The notes below the pieces were generated by a model. The model did no database searches. It worked only from the letters and a program-made list of their open reading frames with translations, and was not told the DNA's origin. A DNA stretch of 64,000 nucleotides. Source: Pseudohongiella acticola. GTDB lineage: Bacteria > Pseudomonadota > Gammaproteobacteria > Pseudomonadales > Pseudohongiellaceae. How positions within the stretch are numbered: position 1 is the stretch's first letter; every line of letters starts with the position of its first letter. The position numbers and the translations under genes are program-made. Shown here piece after piece: positions 57,600-64,000 of this stretch. Location: positions 2,666,001-2,730,000 of the forward strand of contig NZ_MASR01000001.1 in the NCBI RefSeq assembly GCF_001758195.1. The letters are read 5' to 3'.

Positions 57600-58607
57600 A
57601 TGAATTCGAATTTTCTGCAAAAAAAATCCGTCAGCCTGTCCCTGTCCCTGGCGTTGCTCACGGCAGGCCTGATCAGCTCATCAGCCATGGCTCAGAATGA
57701 GTACCAGACGCCAACAACCGACTGGGGCGTACCTGATCTTCAGGGCATCTGGGATTATTCGTCCAGAACCGCGCTTGAGCGTCACCCTCGCTTCGAAGGC
57801 AAGCTGACGGTCACTCAGGAAGAAGCTGAGCGCCTGGTGCCGTCGCTGCAGGAATATACCGACGCCCTGGAAGAGCGAGGTGCTGAAGCACCCGGTCCGC
57901 ATAACGTGGGCGGGTACAATGCCTTCTGGATCAACCCCGGCGATTTTCTGGCAGTGATTGATGGCGAATTGCGCACATCGCTGGTCATTGAGCCCGGTGA
58001 TGGCAGGATACCCTGGACAGAGCAGGGTCGCGAACTCCGGGCAGCGCAACGGGCCACCATGGCCTATGAAAATATGGATGAGAATGATGGTCCTGAAGGA
58101 CGTTCGCTGGCCGAGCGTTGCATCCTGAGTTTTGCATCGATTGTTCCGTTCATGCCTTCGCTGTACAACAACACTACCCAGATTGTGCAAAGCCCGACTC
58201 ACGTCATGATTCTGGCGGAGATGGCGCATGATGCCCGTGTCGTCAAGATTGGTGGCCAGCACGACCCGCATAATGTGCCACGCTGGCATGGTGACTCAAT
58301 TGGATACTACGAAGGTGACACCCTGGTTGTGGAAACGATCAATTTCCACCCGGAGCAGGTCGCCCGAGGCAGTGGCTATACGTCGGCCAACGCTAAAATA
58401 ACGGAGCGCTTTTATCGTGTCAGTGAGCGCGAGTTGCGCTATCAGTTCACCATTGAAGACTCCGAATTGTATGAGACGCCCTGGACCGGCGAGCTGCCGA
58501 TGTATGCAGCACCTGACCTGTACGAATATGCCTGCCACGAAGGCAATCATTCAATGCCCGGGATTCTGATGGGTGCGCGTGTTCTGGAACAGCTGGAAGA
58601 CGAGTAG
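57600..58607 (+). CDS. Conserved secreted protein of unknown function
   Basis: The 335-aa product has a signal peptide (ending SSSAMAQ) and motifs I have met in uncharacterised secreted proteins of environmental bacteria: WGVPDLQGIWDY near the start and PRWHGDSIGYYEGDTLVVET in the middle, with YEYACHEGNHSMPGILMGAR at the end. No catalytic function is known to me. The ATG at 57600 was chosen because it gives a normal signal peptide. A fad-type palindrome lies upstream, so it may be co-regulated with fatty-acid oxidation. Confidence 0.72.
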   Translation: MNSNFLQKKSVSLSLSLALLTAGLISSSAMAQNEYQTPTTDWGVPDLQGIWDYSSRTALERHPRFEGKLTVTQEEAERLVPSLQEYTDALEERGAEAPGPHNVGGYNAFWINPGDFLAVIDGELRTSLVIEPGDGRIPWTEQGRELRAAQRATMAYENMDENDGPEGRSLAERCILSFASIVPFMPSLYNNTTQIVQSPTHVMILAEMAHDARVVKIGGQHDPHNVPRWHGDSIGYYEGDTLVVETINFHPEQVARGSGYTSANAKITERFYRVSERELRYQFTIEDSELYETPWTGELPMYAAPDLYEYACHEGNHSMPGILMGARVLEQLEDE

Positions 58608-58625
58608 CTGCGATCGACCCGCTGA

Positions 58626-59828
58626 TCAGTTGCAGTGGCCGGGTTGCTGGGCAATCCAGGCTTCTATCAACTGCAGGCCCTGGTCATGTACCAGACTTCG
58701 GCCCAGCTCCGGCATCAGTACGCCGGTTTCCTGGCTGGCGATGCGGTAGCTGAGAATGGAGTTTTCCGGCTGACCGGGCAGGATTGAGAAACGGTGCCCG
58801 CCGGCGCCGCGACCGGCGGCTACAGGCGGTTTGCATACACCCAGTCGCATGGCTGAGGTTTCCCCGGCATGCAGGAACAGACCGGATGTATCGCCGCTGC
58901 CGCCAGGCTGATGGCAATGCCCGCAGTTGATATCCAGATAAGCGCGAGCACGTTGTGCGATTGCCTCTTCCGAATCTTCTTCGTGTACTGAGTCACGCCA
59001 GACGGCATTTGCCGGAATCTGCTCAGGAGCAGGTAGATCGGTCAGCCAGCCGCGCTGCTGCCAGACATCCAGTTGCCTGGTGTGTTCGCCGTCATCCAGT
59101 GCGACCAGGCGGTTCAGGTGTCGCGCTGCCGGACCGATCGGCGACAGGTCGCCCTTATTTTGATCCAGTACATGACAACCAGCGCATTCGTTGCGATTGG
59201 GTACTACGTAGGTCAGCGTCGAGTCCTCAAGCGGCAGTCGCTGAATGTCTCCAGCGATCTGCAGAGTGGCCTCGGTCTGTTCATTGTTCCAGACGTAAGG
59301 CAGTGCTTCCCAGCCACTGGGCTGATGCACCAGCAGGCGGGTTTCGATCAGTCTGAATCTGTCCAATGGCAAAGCGCCACCGATAACGGCAGACGTGTTG
59401 GCGCCGGCCTTGAGCAGGCGAGGCTTCTCGTCTGAACCGGCACCCTCTGAATCATTCTCGGTCACTGCCGGCGTTGCCACGGGATAATAAAAAGTTTTAC
59501 TGATGATGGTGCCGACCGGAAACTCAAACGTGTCAGTGTCCTGGTAGCGGGCAGCGGTACCGTCGGGCAACCAGACGGTGCGTAGTTTGAGTGCATATTC
59601 GCTGAACAGCGGCGTAGCCAACTGATAGGGTAATATTTCCGGGTTGAGCGTCAGCTGATGCCCCTGTTCGCCTGCATTCAACTGAAACAATTGCCAGGCT
59701 GACAATTGCGCCGGGTAATTGTCGCTGTCGAAAAACCTTGGTTCCGGTTGCTGACATGATATCAGCAGCCCTGACAGACCAATGGCCGCGGCAGCGGCCA
59801 GACGCGCAGTGAATCCGGAACCAGGCAT
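58626..59828 (-). CDS. SO2930-family diheme c-type cytochrome lipoprotein
   Basis: The 400-aa product has a lipoprotein-like signal (GLSGLLISC) and two haem-c motifs, CAGCH and CGHCH. The length, FPVGTIISKTFYYP near the middle and VVPNRNECAGCH fit the SO2930 (TIGR03806) family. Members typically sit next to a parallel beta-helix protein, as here. The pair has no established function. AGAGG precedes the ATG by 9 bases. Three 20-bp-spaced repeats lie just before its start. Confidence 0.85.
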   Translation of the reverse strand: MPGSGFTARLAAAAAIGLSGLLISCQQPEPRFFDSDNYPAQLSAWQLFQLNAGEQGHQLTLNPEILPYQLATPLFSEYALKLRTVWLPDGTAARYQDTDTFEFPVGTIISKTFYYPVATPAVTENDSEGAGSDEKPRLLKAGANTSAVIGGALPLDRFRLIETRLLVHQPSGWEALPYVWNNEQTEATLQIAGDIQRLPLEDSTLTYVVPNRNECAGCHVLDQNKGDLSPIGPAARHLNRLVALDDGEHTRQLDVWQQRGWLTDLPAPEQIPANAVWRDSVHEEDSEEAIAQRARAYLDINCGHCHQPGGSGDTSGLFLHAGETSAMRLGVCKPPVAAGRGAGGHRFSILPGQPENSILSYRIASQETGVLMPELGRSLVHDQGLQLIEAWIAQQPGHCN

Positions 59829-59850
59829 ATGTTAGAGCCTCTTCGTGTTT

Positions 59851-59901
59851 GGTCAGGCCTGCTCTATGTCGGTCAGGCCTGTTATTCCGCGGTCAGCCCT
59901 G
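59851..59901. repeat. Three direct repeats at 20-bp spacing
   Basis: GGTCAGGCCTG occurs at 59851 and 59871, and GGTCAGCCCTG at 59891. They span the end of the beta-helix gene and the gap before the diheme cytochrome gene. Confidence 0.8.
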
Positions 59902-61153
59902 CCGGCAGCGTCACGGCTGCCAGTTTGCTGTGCTGGCAGGTGTGGGCGCTCATATCGACGCGGGGGTTAGTATTGTTGTTGGCGGCATCAATGTTGAGCA
60001 CGCTGGTATCGCCGTTATCAACACAAATGGCATAGGTCATGTCATTTCGTTCCGGGTGTGTGACACCGTCCCAGACAACATCGGGGAAACTGCCTTCGTC
60101 GCCAAACAGTGCCTGGCGCAGCATGTCGAGTTCCGCGCGTCCGGGTGCGTTGCCGCCCTCGGTAAAGGTGTTGTTATAGATGTAGATGGTTTCGGGGTAG
60201 GGGTCAAATGCTTCCGCCATTTCGCGTTCCGAATAACCGGCACTGAAGTAGCTGGAAATCAGAACGTTGGCGGTTTTGTTGTGACCTATATCGTTGTCAA
60301 AAATTTCCACCTTGTCATTGGAGTTGATGATAATGCCTGAGCCGGCAGGCACACTGGCGACCGCAGTGCCCGGTGGCGCAAAATTGTCAGTGTTGTTCTG
60401 GTGCACGCGGTTGTTGTAGACGCGTGTGGTATGACCTTCCACCGGCAGGTTGGGCATGTTGAAGATCAAAATGCCACCGGTGTTGTTGACGGCATCATTG
60501 TCATAGACATCGGCGCCAATGGTGTTCTCGATTTCAATGCCGGCAACATTGTATTCAGCACGATTGCCGCGCACGATGACGTTCTGTGACTGACCAACAT
60601 AAATACCCGCGTCGGAGGCGGCGATGGCAACAGAATCTTCAATCAAGGTGTGTTGGGTCTGCACGGGGTAAATACCATAGGCGCCATTATTGGTATCAGG
60701 GCCGTTGGTCCATTCGGTGCGTACCCGGCGTATCACGATATTGTCGCCGCGGGCTATTTTCAGGGCATCGCCACGCGAGTCTTCAATACCGATATCTTCA
60801 ATGGTGAAATTGCTGGCATTAACCAGTAGACCTTCGCCGCCGGTAATCTGGTCTTTGAAAGACAGAATGGTCTCGTCCATGCCAGCGCCGCGCAGGGTTA
60901 CGTTGTCAACATTCAGGGTCAGGCTGCGTTCAAAATTGAATACCCCTGCTGGCAGAGTAATGACATCACCCGGTGTGGCTTCAAGAAAACGCAGTTGCAG
61001 TTCAGCCGACGGGTCAGTCATTACATCGCTGCTGCTGGCTGTAGTGGCGTCCGGTGTTGCTGGAGTATCGGGGGAACAGGCCGCCAGGACAGTAGCCAGT
61101 GTCATGGAAATTATGAGGTAATGCTTTCGCGAACCGAAGGGAATCTGGTACAT
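59882..61153 (-). CDS. Parallel beta-helix lipoprotein paired with SO2930-type cytochrome
   Basis: The 423-aa product is a lipoprotein (signal ending TVLAAC) whose body is a right-handed parallel beta-helix, seen as repeated strings such as NVTLRGAGMDETIL, NVIVRGNRAEYNVAGIEIEN and ANVLISSYFSAGY. It matches the TIGR03805-type proteins that accompany the diheme cytochrome family. It may bind or cut a surface polysaccharide, but no catalytic residues are evident. The ATG at 61153 is preferred to the frame start at 61237 because it gives a normal signal peptide with GAGG upstream. Confidence 0.82.
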   Translation of the reverse strand: MYQIPFGSRKHYLIISMTLATVLAACSPDTPATPDATTASSSDVMTDPSAELQLRFLEATPGDVITLPAGVFNFERSLTLNVDNVTLRGAGMDETILSFKDQITGGEGLLVNASNFTIEDIGIEDSRGDALKIARGDNIVIRRVRTEWTNGPDTNNGAYGIYPVQTQHTLIEDSVAIAASDAGIYVGQSQNVIVRGNRAEYNVAGIEIENTIGADVYDNDAVNNTGGILIFNMPNLPVEGHTTRVYNNRVHQNNTDNFAPPGTAVASVPAGSGIIINSNDKVEIFDNDIGHNKTANVLISSYFSAGYSEREMAEAFDPYPETIYIYNNTFTEGGNAPGRAELDMLRQALFGDEGSFPDVVWDGVTHPERNDMTYAICVDNGDTSVLNIDAANNNTNPRVDMSAHTCQHSKLAAVTLPAGLTAE

Positions 61154-61295
61154 GAACTGTTGCCTCGTGCAGATGTCGATTGTAGGCAATCGAACAGGGT
61201 GAACAAGCGTTTTTGTTGTCGTTCTACTGCTGGTCAAAAGCTAACCGTTATTGCCTGTTTTTGCAACTCACATGCAGAGGAGATAAGCTTTCGCG

Positions 61296-62615
61296 ATGGA
61301 AACTGACACCGCAGATGACTGGAAGACGTCGCTCTACGAACGCCTTGCCGAGGATGATGAAGGTCGCGTCTGTAAAGACATCAGCGACGATGCCTGCCGG
61401 GAGACTCCAGGAAACTTTCTGGCGACCCTGATTGCCAATACCGCCAGCAATGTTGCGGACCGCCTTTCCAGTGCCAAAACCACACTGCCATGGTTGTTAA
61501 TGCAGGTGGGTGCGCCTGCATGGATTATCAGCCTGCTGGTCCCCATTCGCGAGTCCGGCTCCATGTTGCCGCAGATGCTGATTGGCGCGTGGGTGCGTGG
61601 ACAGGCCATCCGGAAATGGGTCTGGGTCGGCGGTGGCGCCATTCAGGGCTTGTCACTGCTGTTGATGGTCTGGTGTGCGTTTACGCTACAGGGGCTGATG
61701 GCCGGGCTGGCAATCGTGGTGTTGTTGACCCTCTTCAGTCTGGCCCGGGGCGCCTGTTCCGTCGCCTACAAAGACGTTTTGGGCAAAACCATTCCGAAAA
61801 CACGGCGCGGCCGGCTGTCCGGCTGGATCAGCGCGATTGCCGGGCTGGTCGCCTTCTTTGCCGGGCTTTGGCTCAGCATCGCAGGCGATAGTGAAGCCAC
61901 CGGCTTCTATGCTGCGTTGCTGGCTGTTGCTGCAGGTTTATGGTTGCTGGCAATCATGGCCTATGCGCGTATTCGGGAGTTTCCGGGTGCCACTGACGGT
62001 GGTGCCAATGGCTTCACGGAAGCGTTTTCGCAATTGTCCCTGCTTCGCGACGACAGGGCGTTTCGTCGGTTTGTGGTGGCAAGGGCACTGGCCATGGGGT
62101 CAGGGTTGGTGGCACCTTTTTATATAGCGCTGGCGCAGGAAGATCTTGGCAACGCAGCGTCGCTGCTGGGTATTTTTATCGCTGTCGAAGGTCTGGCCGG
62201 CCTGCTGAGTTCACCTGTCTGGGGACGATGGGCGGATCGCTCGAGTCGACAGGTTTTTGCGATCGCGTGCACACTTGCCTCCATGACCTCACTGGGCGTT
62301 GCCGTCTGGGCACTGGTGGGGGCGTCAACGACGGTGTCGCAATGGTTCTATCCGATCGCGTTTTTTGTCCTGGGTGTCTCCCACGCCGGGGTAAGGCTGG
62401 GGCGAAAAACCTATCTGGTTGACATGGCCGGGGGCAATAAACGCACTGACTACGTGGCGGTGAGTAATACCGTCATCGGCTTGCTACTGCTGTTGTCCGG
62501 GGTGCTGGGTGCCTTGGCGGCGATGGTGTCCGTGCCGCTGGTAATTACCTTACTGGGGCTGGCGGGATTGCTGGGCGCCGGCCTGAGTCTGCGCTGGCCT
62601 GAGGTGTCGGGTTAG
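61296..62615 (+). CDS. Major facilitator superfamily transporter
   Basis: The 439-aa inner-membrane protein has a charged cytoplasmic N-terminus (about 1-60) and then roughly twelve hydrophobic segments. Loop motifs such as GRWADRSSRQ near the middle fit the MFS pattern. The substrate is unknown. It is divergent from the beta-helix gene. A 15-bp degenerate tandem repeat spans its stop codon. Confidence 0.82.
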   Translation: METDTADDWKTSLYERLAEDDEGRVCKDISDDACRETPGNFLATLIANTASNVADRLSSAKTTLPWLLMQVGAPAWIISLLVPIRESGSMLPQMLIGAWVRGQAIRKWVWVGGGAIQGLSLLLMVWCAFTLQGLMAGLAIVVLLTLFSLARGACSVAYKDVLGKTIPKTRRGRLSGWISAIAGLVAFFAGLWLSIAGDSEATGFYAALLAVAAGLWLLAIMAYARIREFPGATDGGANGFTEAFSQLSLLRDDRAFRRFVVARALAMGSGLVAPFYIALAQEDLGNAASLLGIFIAVEGLAGLLSSPVWGRWADRSSRQVFAIACTLASMTSLGVAVWALVGASTTVSQWFYPIAFFVLGVSHAGVRLGRKTYLVDMAGGNKRTDYVAVSNTVIGLLLLLSGVLGALAAMVSVPLVITLLGLAGLLGAGLSLRWPEVSG

Positions 62616-62664
62616 TAGCTGTCGGGCCAGGACGTGTCGGATTAGGAGGCGTCGAGCCCGGTGG
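62605..62664 (+). repeat. Degenerate 15-bp tandem repeat across the MFS stop codon
   Basis: Four units (62605, 62620, 62635, 62650) begin with TGTCGG- or CGTCGA-type cores. The stop codon lies in the first unit, so part of the repeat is translated and the rest is not. Confidence 0.6.
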
Positions 62665-62670
62665 GCGGGA

Positions 62671-63138
62671 TCAGTTCGGGTCCGGTTGTGGCGTCACCGC
62701 GAGTGATGAATTGAAATACCGTGGATCACCTGACACTTCTTCGCCTACCCAGTCCGGTACTTCAAAGCGGGTATCCTCGGCGGGCAACTCGATTTCGGCC
62801 AGTACCAGGCCCCGATTATCGCCGTTGAATACGTCGACTTCCCAGATATGACCGGCATATTCGACGCGATATCGAATTTTTTCAATCAGCGGTTTGGGGC
62901 ACAGTTCAGTCAACATTTCTTCTGCGTCAGACACGGGCACCGGGTATTCGTATTCAGCGCGGGCATAACCACGGGTCGGGCCTTTGACGGTAATAAATGC
63001 CTGCGCACCGGCAATGCGAACCCGCACCGTGCGGCCGTCGCCAGAACAAAGATAACCTTGACGGTAGTCGACACCGGTATCGTTGGGCTGCCAGCGACTC
63101 TTGATGACGCGGTATTTACGCTCGATTTCAACGGCCAA
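62671..63138 (-). CDS. CYTH-domain protein
   Basis: The 155-aa protein is a compact CYTH enzyme: the EIERKY motif at residues 4-9, VRVRIAGAQAFITVKGP and EVDVFNGDNRGLVLAEIEL are the strands of the triphosphate tunnel. Small members of this family often hydrolyse tripolyphosphate, while others are adenylate cyclases; the sequence does not decide. The start is a TTG, supported by GGAG 7 bases upstream. It follows the thioredoxin-fold gene by 15 bases, probably as one operon. Confidence 0.87.
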   Translation of the reverse strand: MAVEIERKYRVIKSRWQPNDTGVDYRQGYLCSGDGRTVRVRIAGAQAFITVKGPTRGYARAEYEYPVPVSDAEEMLTELCPKPLIEKIRYRVEYAGHIWEVDVFNGDNRGLVLAEIELPAEDTRFEVPDWVGEEVSGDPRYFNSSLAVTPQPDPN

Positions 63139-63153
63139 AAGAAACTCCGGAAA

Positions 63154-63588
63154 TTACGAGTTCAGGTTCAGGTGTTGCAAAATAAAGCGACGCAGATCGT
63201 CGGCGCTGTCAGGGCGGCCCATCGTGGCAACGGCATCGCCACGGCCATTGAGCAGGACCAGCGAACCGTCACTGAGACTATGGGTTTCAGCAAAGGCAAC
63301 GCCGTCAGGGTGGCCCGTGTGTATCAGCAGGAACACCACCTGGTCCTGGAACTCCGGATACAGTGCCTGCATTTGCTCGATGGTACGCTCGCCACCCATG
63401 ACGTGAATCTCACGCAGCATCACCAAAGCAGGTTTACCTTGGCCAACCTGACTCAGATCACTGGAAAAAGTGGCCTTAGGCAATAGTTGCCACAACACCA
63501 GGCTGACAACTGCCAGACAGCCCAGAATCACCAAGAATCTGACAATTTTTGAGGACGCCGACCTGGAAACGGGGCTGCTTTGGTTCAT
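63154..63588 (-). CDS. Membrane-anchored thioredoxin-fold protein without cysteines
   Basis: The 144-aa product has an N-terminal membrane segment (about 16-36) and a thioredoxin-like domain: KPALVMLRE as the central strand, VVFLLIHTG and then LSDGSLVLLNGRGDAVATMG. The active-site cysteines are missing (REIHVMGG at that place), so a thiol redox role is unlikely. It may be a scaffold or binding protein. First gene of a probable operon with the CYTH protein. Confidence 0.65.
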   Translation of the reverse strand: MNQSSPVSRSASSKIVRFLVILGCLAVVSLVLWQLLPKATFSSDLSQVGQGKPALVMLREIHVMGGERTIEQMQALYPEFQDQVVFLLIHTGHPDGVAFAETHSLSDGSLVLLNGRGDAVATMGRPDSADDLRRFILQHLNLNS

Positions 63589-63776
63589 GATCTAAAACTC
63601 CAGTCTGATGGGCGTAGGCCGCTGTGTGTGCTGCATTGCATTCAGGCAAGGGCAGAGAATACCATGGCTGACACATGTCCCACTATAGACTGTACGTTGG
63701 CAGTTGTCTGGGCGACACAGGGGTGGGGCAATCTGACAAGTCTGCGTTATACTGCCATCCGCGACAAAGGGGATGT

Positions 63777-64000
63777 ATGTTTAGTTTGCCCAACTGGCTC
63801 AGACAGCGCTCACAGAAAAAGAATGGCATATCGCTTGGCCGCGAGGAAAATGAGCGGCTGAATCAATTTGCCCGCAGTGTCCGGCGCGTGCGTATGTCGC
63901 GCAGCCTGCTGGGTCTGGCATGGACGGCGGGGCCGGTCACCGCCATCGGTCTGTATGGTGGTTATTACATCGGTTTTGGCCAGGCACCTTCCAGTCAGCA
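63777..64000 (+). CDS. Partial membrane protein, function unknown
   Basis: An ATG at 63777, with GGGG upstream, opens a frame that runs to the window edge (74 codons). It reads MFSLPNWLRQRSQKK, then a basic region and one hydrophobic segment (SLLGLAWTAGPVTAIGLYGG). I do not recognise it. It is divergent from the CYTH operon across 188 bases. Confidence 0.5.
   Translation, partial: MFSLPNWLRQRSQKKNGISLGREENERLNQFARSVRRVRMSRSLLGLAWTAGPVTAIGLYGGYYIGFGQAPSSQ

Overview
The window looks like chromosomal DNA from a free-living, aerobic, non-enteric gammaproteobacterium, probably a marine heterotroph. The best evidence is the housekeeping run nnr-tsaE-amiB-mutL-miaA-hfq-hflX-hflK-hflC-hisZ-purA (29945-43196), a gammaproteobacterial gene order in which hisZ, an endonuclease-type MutL and a finR/fpr divergon point away from enterics and towards the Pseudomonadales/Cellvibrionales/OM182 neighbourhood. 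That placement is an inference. I found no tRNA, rRNA, CRISPR array, transposase or phage gene.

Layout. 1-3421: a FinR-like LysR gene divergent from ferredoxin-NADP reductase (fpr) and translationally coupled to a partial RND-family exporter. 3506-7577: a periplasmic redoxin, a candidate small RNA, a second RND exporter and a ClpP-type peptidase. 7646-11530: a small secreted protein, an orphan leftward terminator beside oxyR (candidate OxyS-like RNA), oxyR with both redox cysteines, and a redoxin / cytochrome c / copper-monooxygenase fusion. 11595-16719: a Tat-exported two-subunit molybdenum hydroxylase, an iron-type alcohol dehydrogenase, a small lipoprotein and an orphan MoaD-like protein. 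16900-25719: a TAXI-type TRAP transporter, a DUF6351 lipoprotein, a DUF4159 protein, ChaN- and SixA-like proteins and a DUF481 outer-membrane protein. 25794-29941: a cytoplasmic three-subunit molybdenum hydroxylase operon followed by a MarR regulator. 29945-43196: the housekeeping run. 43233-48515: a CvrA-type antiporter with a G9 tract, a secreted alpha/beta hydrolase and malic enzyme. 48612-57481: an outer-membrane barrel and a beta-oxidation cluster (fadI, fadJ, fadE-like) with an alkaline phosphatase inside it. 57600-61153: a secreted protein and a diheme cytochrome / beta-helix lipoprotein pair. 61296-64000: an MFS transporter, a CYTH protein, a cysteine-less thioredoxin-fold protein and a partial membrane protein.

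Themes. Several genes concern redox stress and extracytoplasmic electron transfer: FinR/Fpr, OxyR, redoxins, haem and copper enzymes, and two molybdenum hydroxylases. Others concern import and breakdown of organic acids and fatty acids. The main new leads are non-coding: an RNA placed divergently from oxyR as OxyS is in E. coli, a three-hairpin RNA at 4145-4296, and a 12-bp palindrome repeated at the promoters of the fatty-acid cluster.
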